A stretch of DNA of 64,000 nt from an uncultured Eggerthellaceae bacterium (GTDB lineage: Bacteria; Actinomycetota; Coriobacteriia; Coriobacteriales; Eggerthellaceae): assembly GCA_944321455.1 (NCBI GenBank), contig CALULI010000006.1, positions 310,001-374,000 of the forward strand. Direction: 5' to 3'. This document shows, one piece after another, positions 43,483 to 52,503 of this stretch (position 1 is the stretch's first letter; every line of letters starts with the position of its first letter). A program made the translations under genes and the position numbers. The notes under the pieces were generated by a model. The model saw nothing but the letters and a program-made list of their open reading frames with translations. It had not been told where the DNA came from and did not search any database.

Positions 43483-45018
43483 TTACCCGTTTTTCCCATT
43501 TTCGCTGTAGCGGTTAGTATCGTTGCGCTTTGATTTGCGTCGCTTGGCCGTAACACCATCATAGAGCGGAATATAAATGGTGAAGCAGGCGCCTTCATTA
43601 GGACGACCTTCCACACGAACCCAGCCATTATGACGGTCTACTATTTCTTTCACTACGGTAAGCCCTACGCCCAAGCCACCCGTTGCGCGCGTACGTCCCG
43701 CATCGGCACGCCAGAAGCGCTGGAATACCATCTTTGCTTCTTCGGGCGTCAGGCCAATACCTGTGTCACGCACAATAATTTGGCCCATGATGTCACCCTT
43801 GTGAGCCGTCACCGTGATGGTTCCCCCTTCAGGGGTATAGCGAACCGCATTAGAAATAAGGTTTGCGGTTGCCTGGCGAAGCAGGTCGGCATCGCCATAG
43901 ACGTACACGTGCGGATCGTAATTGAATTCAAGATTGAGTCCCGCATCGTTAACGTAGGCTTTGTGAGTTTCCACAATGGTGCTTAATAGCTCGGTAAGGT
44001 CAACCTTTTTACGCTCAATAGGCGTTGACCTGTTTTCAAGACGCGAAAGTTTCAGCAGCGCATCAACCAAGCGGCTCAAACGGCGCACCTCAGAATTGAG
44101 TGTCTCCAAGCGCTCGGGGCTTGAATCAAACACGCCGTCAATCATTGCTTCGACGGTGGACTGGATAGCCATCAGCGGAGTGCGCAATTCGTGGGCAACG
44201 TCAGTAATCAGGCGGCGCTCAAGCTTGCGGTTAGCTTCAATTGAGTCCGCCATCAGGTCAAACGTGTTGCCCAAGCGTGAAATTTCGTCGTTTCCATCCA
44301 TGCCCGTGCGGGTAGAATAGTTGCCTTCCTTCAGCGCTTGGGCGGCCTTCGTAATGCGATTGATAGGACGAACCAGCGCGCGTGCAAACAAAATACCTGC
44401 AACAAGCGCGATAATCAGCGCAAACACCGAAGCGAAAATCATGGCTTGGTAAGATCGCTCACGGAATTGTTGGTCAGATTGAGTGAGCAGCGTATCAGAA
44501 CCAAACACGCTTAAATACAGCGTGCCCACCTGAGTGCCATCTGCCACAATAGGCGCTGATGCCACATTGTCTCTGTTTTGGGGAGGCGCCTGTAATACAT
44601 CGGAATCTTGCTGCGCATCGTTATAGATAACGTTGCCATCAAGGTCAACAATTTTGATATTGACCGTTTCATAGAGACGGCTTGCTGTTGCCGCTTCGCT
44701 GAGCGCTCCGCCATACCAATCGCTGTGGACGGCATAGGCTTCGGCAACACGATTAGCCGTTGACGTAGCAACGCGCTCCATGTTGTCGCGTGTGTAGGTT
44801 TGATAGTGCTGTTCCCATACAAATGAAAGCATGCCAACAGCAGCCAAGATGGTCATCAAGGAAACGGCAAGAAAGGCAATGGCAACACGCGTGGTAAATG
44901 TGATGCCATGGCCCTGTTCTTTTTTGCCGTTTTGAGAAGCGGTGCCCTGCGTGCTAAAAGAAGAGTCATCCTTGCTGCTCTCTTCACTCAACAGTTGTGT
45001 TTTCGTTGTTCCTACCAC
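43483..45018 (-). CDS. Two-component sensor histidine kinase
   Basis: A 511-aa membrane kinase, GTG start. An N-terminal cytosolic Ser-rich tail leads to membrane helix 1 ('VAIAFLAVSLMTILAAVGML', about 46-65), an extracellular sensor of about 120 residues, and helix 2 ('MIFASVFALIIALVAGILFA'). HAMP follows ('RALVRPINRITKAAQALKEG'), then the phospho-His motif 'DVAHELRTPLMAIQSTVEAM', and the ATPase boxes 'NLISNAVRYTPEGG', 'VRDTGIGLTPEEA' and 'RTRATGGLGVGLTVVKEIV'. It pairs with the response regulator gene 130 bp upstream. The signal is unknown; the PhoR/BaeS-like layout suggests envelope sensing. Confidence 0.94.
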   Translation of the reverse strand: MVGTTKTQLLSEESSKDDSSFSTQGTASQNGKKEQGHGITFTTRVAIAFLAVSLMTILAAVGMLSFVWEQHYQTYTRDNMERVATSTANRVAEAYAVHSDWYGGALSEAATASRLYETVNIKIVDLDGNVIYNDAQQDSDVLQAPPQNRDNVASAPIVADGTQVGTLYLSVFGSDTLLTQSDQQFRERSYQAMIFASVFALIIALVAGILFARALVRPINRITKAAQALKEGNYSTRTGMDGNDEISRLGNTFDLMADSIEANRKLERRLITDVAHELRTPLMAIQSTVEAMIDGVFDSSPERLETLNSEVRRLSRLVDALLKLSRLENRSTPIERKKVDLTELLSTIVETHKAYVNDAGLNLEFNYDPHVYVYGDADLLRQATANLISNAVRYTPEGGTITVTAHKGDIMGQIIVRDTGIGLTPEEAKMVFQRFWRADAGRTRATGGLGVGLTVVKEIVDRHNGWVRVEGRPNEGACFTIYIPLYDGVTAKRRKSKRNDTNRYSENGKNG

Positions 45019-45050
45019 AATGGCACCACATACATTTACTAACTTTGGTT

Positions 45051-45126
45051 ACGTACTCTGCGCACAAGCCCTGCGTGTAGGCTCTGCACCTGTTCTCACG
45101 TACGGCTTCTGCACAAGCCCTGCGTG
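45051..45126. repeat. Imperfect tandem duplication between kinase and regulator genes
   Basis: gcacaagccctgcgtg occurs at 45062-45077 and again at 45111-45126; acgtac precedes both copies. The unit is about 49 bp. The region separates the regulator stop from the kinase start. Confidence 0.55.
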
Positions 45127-45148
45127 CTGCAGGCCGCGCGCTGAGAGA

Positions 45149-45859
45149 TTATTGACCCTGTTTGGTTGGATCTTCGAAGCGATAGCCCACGCCATGAACC
45201 GTGTGCAACCACTTAGGATGACGAGGATTGTCACCAATCTTGGCGCGCAAGTTCTTCACATGGCTGTCAATGGTGCGCTCATATCCTTCGAAGTCATACC
45301 CCAAGACCTTTTCAACCAATTCCATACGGGAATACACGCGCCCTGGATAGCGGCACAGCGTGGTTAACAGCTTGAATTCGCTTGCAGTCAGGTCAACTTC
45401 CTTGCCTGAGACAAGAATCTTGTGACCAGAAATATCAATAGTCAGTTCGCCAAACTCAAGCACTTCACGCTGAGGCTCAGAATCAACATGGACACGACGC
45501 AGCAAAGCGCGAACGCGTGCTACCAATTCGCGAGGGCTAAAGGGCTTAACCAAGTAGTCGTCAGCGCCCAATTCCAAACCAATAATGCGGTCTTCGACTT
45601 CACCCTTAGCAGTCAACATAATAATAGGCGTGTCGGAATTGTCACGAATGACGCGGCAAACGCGCTCACCAGGAACGCGTGGCAGCATGAGGTCAAGAAC
45701 AACTAAGTCAAAGTGATGCTTAGCGAATTCTTCGAGTGCTTCTTGGCCATCACCAACAGCAGTAACCCAATAATTTTCACGTTCAAGATAGGCTGCTACC
45801 GCATCACGAATAGCCTTTTCGTCTTCAACTAAGAGAATACGACGAGTATCATTATTCAT
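45149..45859 (-). CDS. OmpR/PhoB-family response regulator
   Basis: A 236-aa protein. The ATG at 45859 (MNNDTRRILLVEDEKAIRDA) has AGGAG 8 nt upstream. The receiver domain has the acidic pair 'VEDEK', the phospho-Asp in 'FDLVVLDLMLPRVPGE' and the Lys in 'YLVKPFSPRELVARV'. The C-terminal winged helix has 'LTASEFKLLTTLCRYPGRVY' and 'RTIDSHVKNLRAKIGDNPRH', typical for DNA binding. The kinase gene follows on the same strand. Confidence 0.96.
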   Translation of the reverse strand: MNNDTRRILLVEDEKAIRDAVAAYLERENYWVTAVGDGQEALEEFAKHHFDLVVLDLMLPRVPGERVCRVIRDNSDTPIIMLTAKGEVEDRIIGLELGADDYLVKPFSPRELVARVRALLRRVHVDSEPQREVLEFGELTIDISGHKILVSGKEVDLTASEFKLLTTLCRYPGRVYSRMELVEKVLGYDFEGYERTIDSHVKNLRAKIGDNPRHPKWLHTVHGVGYRFEDPTKQGQ

Positions 45860-46036
45860 TGCGATGCTCCTTTTCCTATATGACATCGTTATTACGAATT
45901 GCAACGTAATGTTCAATTTGAGTTTATTGTAACAATTGAGGTCAAATTCATACTTCCCTGATACTTAAATGTCACAATAAGTAGAGTTTGTTGAATAGAT
46001 TTCACAATCCCAGCATAAGAGATAGGCGGAAGATTA

Positions 46037-47566
46037 GTGCCCACAAAGCGCAATAAAAACGTACCTGGTAAGAAAGCTCACCCAACGCGTAGCTATGGTG
46101 CGCATCATGCGGGGCGTACAACGTCGCGCAAGTCGTCGTTTGCTTCTAGCTCCCGCCGCACGTCCGCGCCTTCTGCTCGTGCTTCCTATGGCGCGCGCAA
46201 AAAAGGTGGCTTTGCGGCGGATGCGTCATCGCGCTTTTCTCAAACCTTTGCGGGAAAGGGCAGTCATGGTACTGGCGGCAAGGGCGGCAGAACCCCTCAA
46301 GGATCATCGAAGCCTGAAATGCTGCTGACGCGCCGCAACTTGCTTATTGGTGCTGGCGCCTTAGGCGGCATTGCGCTTGTTGGTGGTGTTGGCAGCTTTG
46401 CTATTGACCAGCTTTCGCCCCAGACTGACACGGTTGATTCTATTTCTGTTCCTGAAGAAGCGGTAACACCGTTGGACAACATGACGGCGGACAATTGGAA
46501 CAACTACTTTCGTGTTGTGGGCAATTTCCGCTTGCCTGCAAACACGCTGGTGTGGGCAGACAATGACACCGTTGCTGCGTGTTTGACCCCTACCGATAAT
46601 TCCAAACCCATTTCAACCCTTGGCTTGCTGCACCTTTCCACGGGTAACAGCCCTACGGTGTTAAGCGAACCGCAGGGTCTTGCCGATGGCTTTGACTTTC
46701 TTGATGTGCGTTGCAGTGACCAGGGCATGATTTGGGTCGAAAGCAACTTTTATGATTCGCGCTGGGCGGTCTACACCGCACGCATTAGTGGCGCGCAGCT
46801 TGAAAACATTACAAAGGTTGACGAAGGTGACGCAAATTGGATGGCGCCTTCTATTGCTGCCGTTGATGGAAGCGCCTTCTGGCAGCTGATTCCTGCAACC
46901 ACGGGTGAAGCGGCAGGCGATCCATCGTTGGTTAAACGCGCTGCGTTTTCGTCGCAGGATGTGCAGGAAGTCTATCGCAGCAATAAGCCATTTGCTACAC
47001 GCATCACCCCTGCTGATGATGGCGTGGTTATTACCCCGCGCGTTTCAACCACCACAACCTACTACCAGCTCACGAAGCTTTCTTCTTCTGATGGTTCGGT
47101 GATTGACCAGATGACGCTGCCGTCATCCATGACACCATCAGGCGTAGCGTATGTGCAAAGTGGTTTTTCCTTCTGCTTTGACAGTATTTATAACTATGGC
47201 GGCGGCATTGCTAATCTGGGCACTTACACGCCTACGGCACAAGCCAACCCCTACCACTACAACGACCTGTCGTGGTTTAGGTTTAGTCGCTCACCGCTTG
47301 CGTCTCCGTCATGGTGCGGCAATTGGTTCATCGTTAAATCAACCACCGTTATTGCCTGCGTTCATTTTACGTCGAATATCTACTGCGTGTTTGACGCCCA
47401 ATCAGGTGCCGATGATTATGGCGAATACTTAGTCTCTTCAGGCATTTCATCCTACGTTGTTGGTTCAAGCCAAATTATTTCGCCTACCAACACCGAAGAT
47501 GATCCCTACACTCTGGTGCGCGTGTACGCTCCTATCGAAGGGTCTATCGGATCCGCCTTCGCTTAA
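46037..47566 (+). CDS. Tat-type secreted protein of unknown function
   Basis: A 509-aa protein, GTG start with AGGCGG upstream. The first 95 residues are basic, Ser/Gly-rich and low-complexity. Then comes 'LLTRRNLLIGAGALGGIALV' (about 96-115), a twin-arginine signal/anchor with RRNLL, and the mature part from about 125. It is rich in Trp, Tyr, Thr and Ser and appears all-beta ('LVWADNDTVAACLTP', 'QGMIWVESNFYDSRWAVYTA', 'AFWQLIPATTG', 'VRVYAPI'), possibly a beta-propeller. It is transcribed divergently from the two-component genes and might be their target. Similar Tat proteins are usual in Eggerthellaceae (family knowledge, not searched). Confidence 0.75.
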   Translation: MPTKRNKNVPGKKAHPTRSYGAHHAGRTTSRKSSFASSSRRTSAPSARASYGARKKGGFAADASSRFSQTFAGKGSHGTGGKGGRTPQGSSKPEMLLTRRNLLIGAGALGGIALVGGVGSFAIDQLSPQTDTVDSISVPEEAVTPLDNMTADNWNNYFRVVGNFRLPANTLVWADNDTVAACLTPTDNSKPISTLGLLHLSTGNSPTVLSEPQGLADGFDFLDVRCSDQGMIWVESNFYDSRWAVYTARISGAQLENITKVDEGDANWMAPSIAAVDGSAFWQLIPATTGEAAGDPSLVKRAAFSSQDVQEVYRSNKPFATRITPADDGVVITPRVSTTTTYYQLTKLSSSDGSVIDQMTLPSSMTPSGVAYVQSGFSFCFDSIYNYGGGIANLGTYTPTAQANPYHYNDLSWFRFSRSPLASPSWCGNWFIVKSTTVIACVHFTSNIYCVFDAQSGADDYGEYLVSSGISSYVVGSSQIISPTNTEDDPYTLVRVYAPIEGSIGSAFA

Positions 47567-47574
47567 GAAACAAA

Positions 47575-47605
47575 AGCAGCGCCTGAGCAATACCCAAGCG
47601 CTGCT
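47575..47605 (-). terminator. Rho-independent terminator of purB
   Basis: Perfect 8-bp stem (agcagcgc 47575-47582 with gcgctgct 47598-47605), then TTTTGTTTCTT on the minus strand. It lies just past the stop of the converging Tat-protein gene. Confidence 0.65.
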
Positions 47606-47661
47606 GAAAAGTAGATCCTTAAAAGGTAGGCCTTTAAAAGAAGGCCCTTATTCAGGCAAGA

Positions 47662-49005
47662 CTAAAACTCAAGCGTTTCAAGTCGTTTGAATACTTCATC
47701 CTTGCGATGCAAGAACTCCCATGGATCAAAAATGGCATCAAGCTGTTCGCTAGAAAGCGTGCATTCTTCGTCCTGCTCCAAGCGTTCGCGATAGCTTGGT
47801 CCAGGCTGAGCCATCTGCACGTCATGCCACGTTGCCATTGCATTGCGCTGAACAATAACGTAAGCATCTTCGCGCGTGATACCCGTGTTAACCAACGCAA
47901 GCAACACCTTAGAAGAAAAGATAAGGCCACGCGTCTTGTGCAGGTTAGCCAGCATGGATTCAGGATAGGTTTGCAGACCATCAAGAATGAAGAACATCTT
48001 GTCGCAAATGTAGTCAAACGCAATAAAGCTGTCTGCAAGAGCAACGCGCTCTGCACTGGAGTGAGAAATGTCGCGCTCAAACCACAGAGCAACATCGTCA
48101 AGACCAACCTGTGCGTTCGCCTTGATTAAACGAGACATGCCGCATACGCGCTCTGCCGTAATAGGGTTGCGCTTGTGAGGCATAGCGGACGAACCCTTCT
48201 GGCCCATCTTGAAAGGCTCTTCTGCTTCAATAACATCACTTTCCTGCATCAAGCGAACCTGCAGCGCAATGGATTCAAGCGTTGCAGCGCCAACAGCCAA
48301 TGCGGTCATAACCTGTGCGTGACGGTCACGCGCAAGAACCTGCGTTGACAGAGGGTCAGGCGTCAAACCAAGCTTTTCGCACACATACTGCTCAACATAC
48401 GGATCGATGCTGGAATACGTACCAACCGCACCAGAGATAGCGCCCGTTGCAGCAACTTCACGAGCCTGCTGCAAACGCGTCAGTGCGCGCTTAAGAGCCC
48501 ACGCCCATGCGCCGAACTTCATACCAAAGGTCATTGGTTCAGCGTGAATGCCATGCGTGCGACCAACGCAGAGCGTCTCCTGGAATTCAAACGCACGACG
48601 CTTGCACACTTCGCCAAGCTTTTTCACGTCTTCAATAACAATATCTAAGGCCTGCGTGATCTGATAGCTCAACGCCGTATCGCCCAAGTCAGATGACGTC
48701 ATGCCATAGTGAACCCAGCGGGAAGGCTTTTCTTCACCTTCAGGAATGTCAGCGTCAATGTATTCAGCCATGTTGGTCAAAAACGCAATAACGTCATGGT
48801 TGGTGATGCGTTCAATTTCGTCGATGCGCTCAACGGTGAAATCAGCATGCTGGCGAATCCACGCAGCTTCTTCTTTCGTGATGCCAGCCTGACCCAGTTC
48901 AGCCTGAGCTTCGCATGCTAAAATTTCAATTTCTTTCCAGATGGCAAACTTGTTTTCGTTCGTCCAAATTTTGCCCATTTCTGGGCGAGTATAACGACCA
49001 ATCAT
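47662..49005 (-). CDS. purB: Adenylosuccinate lyase
   Basis: A 447-aa fumarase-superfamily enzyme acting twice in purine synthesis (SAICAR to AICAR, adenylosuccinate to AMP). 'YTRPEMGKIWTNENKF', 'SRWVHYGMTSSDLGDTAL', 'VGRTHGIHAEPMTFGMK' and the mobile signature loop 'GSSAMPHKRNPI' with the catalytic Ser are present. Length is normal. It is separated from purC and purD, so the purine genes here are dispersed. Confidence 0.97.
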   Translation of the reverse strand: MIGRYTRPEMGKIWTNENKFAIWKEIEILACEAQAELGQAGITKEEAAWIRQHADFTVERIDEIERITNHDVIAFLTNMAEYIDADIPEGEEKPSRWVHYGMTSSDLGDTALSYQITQALDIVIEDVKKLGEVCKRRAFEFQETLCVGRTHGIHAEPMTFGMKFGAWAWALKRALTRLQQAREVAATGAISGAVGTYSSIDPYVEQYVCEKLGLTPDPLSTQVLARDRHAQVMTALAVGAATLESIALQVRLMQESDVIEAEEPFKMGQKGSSAMPHKRNPITAERVCGMSRLIKANAQVGLDDVALWFERDISHSSAERVALADSFIAFDYICDKMFFILDGLQTYPESMLANLHKTRGLIFSSKVLLALVNTGITREDAYVIVQRNAMATWHDVQMAQPGPSYRERLEQDEECTLSSEQLDAIFDPWEFLHRKDEVFKRLETLEF

Positions 49006-49065
49006 GAAGGTCCCTTTCCCCTAGTCGTTTATTCACGCAGTAAACGCCTGGTTGCGCAGGCGTAT

Positions 49066-49737
49066 TTACAAGGCTCGTATCACGTTACGAGCACTTACTA
49101 GCATATCAGTATTGGCAGCTAAAATTAGCTGATCTCCCGGTTTGAGATAGGTATTCTCTCCCACCACTTCCGTGTCATCATGGCGAGAAACGGCAACAAG
49201 GCGAATGCCGTCTTCAAATTCAATGTCGAAGGCACGCACCCCTTGTTCGTTGTCGTGGTTGCGCATGCGCGGCACGGTCACTTCGATCAAGCCAACTTCG
49301 TCGTTGGTCATGGCAATAGCAACACTCATAGAACCCAGCATGGCTTCTTCCTGAATCAAGCGGGCAATAAGCGCCGTTGAAGAAATACTTTCAATGCCTA
49401 AGCGCCTAAAGATGCGCAGGTTCTTCGGGTTGTTAACGCGGGCCACGCAGCGCTGCACTGAAAAGACGCGCGTCGCAATTTCGCAGGCCGCCAAATTGTC
49501 TTCGTCTTGACCCGTGACCGCTACAAAAATATCAGCCTGCTGAACGCCCGCATCTTCCTGGATGCTCACCTCACAACCATCACCGCAGATGGTTAGCAGC
49601 TGCCCTTCCAAAGTCTCAGACAAGTGCTGGGCAATATCGTTGCCTTCTTCAATCAGGACAACCTGATGATCTTCGCGCAGAAGCGTTTGGGCCAGATATT
49701 CGCCAACCTTACCGCCACCAACAATTACGATATACAC
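49066..49737 (-). CDS. TrkA/KtrA-type potassium uptake regulator (second)
   Basis: A 223-aa cytosolic regulator of a Trk or Ktr potassium channel. An RCK-N Rossmann domain starts 'YIVIVGGGKVGEYLAQTLL' with the nucleotide-binding GxGxxG, and 'DIFVAVTGQDEDNLAACEIA'; a C-terminal RCK-C domain follows ('FEDGIRLVAVSRHDDTEVVG', 'LKPGDQLILAANTDM'). It follows the other TrkA-like gene by 10 bp. The membrane channel subunit (TrkH/KtrB) is not in the window. NAD(H) or ATP binding at the N-domain and c-di-AMP binding at the C-domain are known for relatives. Confidence 0.92.
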   Translation of the reverse strand: MYIVIVGGGKVGEYLAQTLLREDHQVVLIEEGNDIAQHLSETLEGQLLTICGDGCEVSIQEDAGVQQADIFVAVTGQDEDNLAACEIATRVFSVQRCVARVNNPKNLRIFRRLGIESISSTALIARLIQEEAMLGSMSVAIAMTNDEVGLIEVTVPRMRNHDNEQGVRAFDIEFEDGIRLVAVSRHDDTEVVGENTYLKPGDQLILAANTDMLVSARNVIRAL

Positions 49738-49747
49738 AAGCTGCCTC

Positions 49748-50410
49748 CTAGTTCTGCATATACTTTGCCAGCGAAGGCAAAAGATCGTGACGGACAGTTG
49801 CTAAAACGGCATCACCTTGGTAGAGCACGCTTGATGATGATGGAATGGAATTGATGCTGCCATCGGCGCGCTCAAACGCGCAGATGCGAATGCCGTGGTG
49901 GCGCTCAAGGTCGCTCACCTTAATGCAGTCAGTATTCTCCCCCGAAAGGTCAAGCGCAAACTGGACCACTTCATAGTCACCGAAGGTAGCAACGTGATCC
50001 CCAACGCCTGAAGTAATTTTCGAAAAGATTTCTTCAGCCACCAGCGCAGTGCCGCACACATAGTCAATGCCCAAGCGCAAGTAGGCGCGTTCGTGGCCGG
50101 TGTTGTACAGGCGCGCAATAACATTAGGAACATCGTAGAGGCGGCGAGCAATTTCGACCACCATCAGATTGGCATTGTCGCTTTGGGTAACGGCTGCAAC
50201 CACGTCGCAGTCTTCAATGCCTGCTTTGATGAGCACTTCTTCGTCATACCCAACGCCTGCGAAGGTGGAGCCATTGAAATCGCGCCCCAGCGAAGCAAAC
50301 GCGGCAGGATTTTTATCAATCATGCAGACGTTATTGTCATCAGAATTGGAAAGCATGGTTGCCAAACGTGAACCAACGCGTCCGCATCCCACAATAATGA
50401 TGTTGCTCAT
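49748..50410 (-). CDS. TrkA/KtrA-type potassium uptake regulator (first)
   Basis: A 220-aa protein of the same plan as its downstream neighbour: 'NIIIVGCGRVGSRLATMLSN' and 'CDVVAAVTQSDNANLMVVEI' (RCK-N), then 'IKVSDLERHHGIRICAFERA' and 'VLYQGDAVLATVRHDLL' (RCK-C). The two proteins are clearly related but diverged, so this is an old duplication. They may form a hetero-octameric ring under one channel. Confidence 0.92.
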   Translation of the reverse strand: MSNIIIVGCGRVGSRLATMLSNSDDNNVCMIDKNPAAFASLGRDFNGSTFAGVGYDEEVLIKAGIEDCDVVAAVTQSDNANLMVVEIARRLYDVPNVIARLYNTGHERAYLRLGIDYVCGTALVAEEIFSKITSGVGDHVATFGDYEVVQFALDLSGENTDCIKVSDLERHHGIRICAFERADGSINSIPSSSSVLYQGDAVLATVRHDLLPSLAKYMQN

Positions 50411-50519
50411 ACCAGTCCTTTTCTCGTTTCCCGATAGTATACCGCGAAAAACAAACGCGCCCTGATATTCAGAGCGCGTTGAAATTACCTACGAGCAAAA
50501 GAAATTGAGTATTCGCACC

Positions 50520-51272
50520 TTACAGGAAGCGATATGAAACCGTACGTACTCCCCATTCATCAGGTGTTGAAGCACCAAAGGCTTTGTAAACACCAGGTGC
50601 TAAGTCAAGTGAGCGACCATAACCAGCAAACCCACCCGTGTCAGTAACCGTTGCAATAACCACCTTACCGTCATAGCAAATTTCCACGATGCTGCCCAAC
50701 AAATAAGACTGGCTAGCAGGCACCGCTACCGTAACGCTTGAAGAAGTAAGGGCAATACCCGATGCCGTAACATCAACGCCGAAATTACCCGCACCATCAT
50801 CATTTGTTGTGATGTTGTAGGCCGACGCAGACCCACTTGACCAGGTACCATCGTTAACGTCTGGCGCAACACGAGGTGCGGTAGGCAAAGGATCAAGTGT
50901 GCATACCTGTGCTGCTTTTTCAATTGCTGTTGGATTGCTTGAGTCAATGGCAACAGGCACTACAACAGGATCAGGATCGTTCACGGTAATGGAGCGCTTT
51001 GCGGATTCTGTTGCGTCAACCGCCTCAGAAATAGCCTGTTCTGATGTTTTTGAATCAGACACAGAAGCAATACGTGTTGCAGAATCCATAGAAGACTGGC
51101 TGGATTGGTTTTGTCCCACACCAATTGTGGAAGAGTCAACCTCTCCTGAGCCTTGTGCCTGACCTACGGTAAACACCAGCAAGCAAGCGCACATTGCAAG
51201 CACCATAGCAACGAAAACAAAAATCTTTGCTGAGCTACGATGAGCACGTTTATGTGTTTTGGCTGAAGCCAA
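50520..51272 (-). CDS. Secreted double-psi beta-barrel (RlpA/3D-like) cell-wall protein
   Basis: A 250-aa protein. I choose the TTG at 51272 because GGAGG lies 4 nt upstream and the product then starts with a basic tail (ASAKTHKRAHRSS) and a signal/anchor helix 'AKIFVFVAMVLAMCACLLVF'. A Ser/Thr-rich linker of about 110 residues leads to the C-terminal barrel: 'SGSASAYNITTNDDGAGNFG', 'VTASGIALTSSSVTVAVP', 'VIATVTDTGGFAGYGRSLDL', 'VYKAFGASTPDEWGVRTVSY'. The Asp in 'TDTGG' and the 'LDL' motif are typical of such barrels, which bind or cleave peptidoglycan. A long leader precedes it. Confidence 0.75.
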   Translation of the reverse strand: MASAKTHKRAHRSSAKIFVFVAMVLAMCACLLVFTVGQAQGSGEVDSSTIGVGQNQSSQSSMDSATRIASVSDSKTSEQAISEAVDATESAKRSITVNDPDPVVVPVAIDSSNPTAIEKAAQVCTLDPLPTAPRVAPDVNDGTWSSGSASAYNITTNDDGAGNFGVDVTASGIALTSSSVTVAVPASQSYLLGSIVEICYDGKVVIATVTDTGGFAGYGRSLDLAPGVYKAFGASTPDEWGVRTVSYRFL

Positions 51273-51496
51273 AAAACCTCCAAAATACACGCTTAACAAG
51301 AAGAAAAGAGGTCCATAAAAGACCTGATTAGAAGGCCCTCAGACAAGGGCACCATACGTTGAAACCACACAGAACACCATCTCAGGCGAATCTTACAAAA
51401 GGCTTCACACAAGTTCTTGTAAGCTATCTTTTCGCAGTTGGTGAGTGTGTTAAGGATACATTTACTGCGACTTTCATGCGCTTTCGCGCAGTAGCT
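51273..51496 (-). promoter_or_regulatory. Structured leader of the double-psi barrel gene
   Basis: Roughly 220 nt lie between the promoter and the start codon. On the minus strand they hold GCGC-GAAA-GCGC (51489-51478) competing with TACTGCG/CGCAGTA (51493-51463), CTTACAA/TTGTAAG (51423-51392), GCCCT/AGGGC (51350-51335) and a small AGGTC/GACCT hairpin followed by CTTTTCTT (51325-51302) that resembles an attenuator. A 17-codon frame (51477-51424) could be a leader peptide. I could not match a known riboswitch. Confidence 0.45.
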
Positions 51497-51524
51497 ATTA
51501 TACCGTACAAGCAGCTGAGGGCAA
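51497..51524 (-). promoter_or_regulatory. Promoter of the double-psi barrel gene
   Basis: On the minus strand TTGCCC (51524-51519), 16-bp spacer, TATAAT (51502-51497). A second candidate lies upstream: TTGTTT, 16 bp, TATAAT (51598-51593), at the end of the PspC gene. Confidence 0.6.
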
Positions 51525-51593
51525 AACAAGTAGTCCGTAAACGGTGCTTTCATGAGGGTTTATCAGAAAAAGCTCACATATGAAAGCGCTCTA

Positions 51594-52499
51594 TTATACG
51601 GCTCCCATCGGGGCAAACAAAAAGTTATGGTGAGTATATGGTGCTCCGCCCAAAAGGTAGGAAAAGAAGTGGATTTCACCAAGCGTACATAAACAAGCAA
51701 TCAAGGTTAAAACAACGGTCACCACGAACAAGGTATCCTCTTTGCAGACGAGTGCCGTAATAAAAACAAAGAACGAAGCAATCCAGAGCAAGCTTGGCAC
51801 AGGACCCGTTTTGCCCAGCACGTCAAAGGGAATTTCCAGCAGCGTAAACCCTAAAAAGTACAGACAAAGCTCTATGCACAAGATGAAGCCGCACACACGA
51901 ATAGGCAGTGCCCACCGATGCAGCGGTACCACCAACACCACAATGCCTAACACCACAAACGCGATGGGAATAAATTGGATCAACTCCAGATCGGGTACCC
52001 TCCCCACCATGTTGTTGGCAAACATACTAAACAGAAGAATCAACAGAATTGCTAAGAAAAAGGCAATCAGCACAGGATGCTGTTTCTGCTTTGCTGAATC
52101 TTCTTTGATGGGAGTTGGCTCTGCCACACCTGGGGTAGACGATGTTTGAACATTCAACGGCGGCTGGGGCGGAACATGGCCAGCGCCAGCAAACACGCCG
52201 TGTTGAGCCTGTGCGCTCGATTGCGCGGGCGTGTTTACCACATGCGTGTATTTGTCTGATTGGACATCCAAGGGGTCTACATCTACAAGCGAATCACGCG
52301 GAGCGGCATACGAAGGCAGCACTGCCCACATGATGACGTAGGGAATAACCGCAATGCCCAGCGTGAAAATGCCTAAAATTATGGCCGCTACGCGGATGAG
52401 AATGCTGTCCATATCAACGTAATCAGCAATACCAGCACAAACCCCGCCAAACAAGGCGTTGTCTTCGTTTCTTGCTAATGTCCGTTTTTGCTTTACCAC
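51594..52499 (-). CDS. PspC-domain membrane protein
   Basis: A 301-aa protein. The GTG at 52499 is preferred (AAGGGAA 6 nt upstream, product VKQKRTLARNEDNALFGGVC), since PspC proteins normally begin just before this motif; an ATG at 52526 with AAGGTG upstream is possible. 'GGVCAGIADYVDMDSILIRV' is the PspC signature, followed by membrane helix 'AAIILGIFTLGIAVIPYVIM'. After a Pro/Gln-rich linker come about five more helices ('LIAFFLAILLILLFSMFA', 'FIPIAFVVLGIVVLVVPL' and others). PspC relatives sense envelope stress. It lies downstream of two PH-domain membrane genes. Confidence 0.82.
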   Translation of the reverse strand: MVKQKRTLARNEDNALFGGVCAGIADYVDMDSILIRVAAIILGIFTLGIAVIPYVIMWAVLPSYAAPRDSLVDVDPLDVQSDKYTHVVNTPAQSSAQAQHGVFAGAGHVPPQPPLNVQTSSTPGVAEPTPIKEDSAKQKQHPVLIAFFLAILLILLFSMFANNMVGRVPDLELIQFIPIAFVVLGIVVLVVPLHRWALPIRVCGFILCIELCLYFLGFTLLEIPFDVLGKTGPVPSLLWIASFFVFITALVCKEDTLFVVTVVLTLIACLCTLGEIHFFSYLLGGAPYTHHNFLFAPMGAV

Positions 52500-52503
52500 G
52501 CAA

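Noticed and set aside
51273-51496. c-di-AMP (ydaO/yuaA) riboswitch before the cell-wall gene
   Set aside because: The gene type fits, but I could not find the conserved GGGGAACC-like and CGTCAGCTAACC-like blocks, so it is listed only as an unclassified leader.
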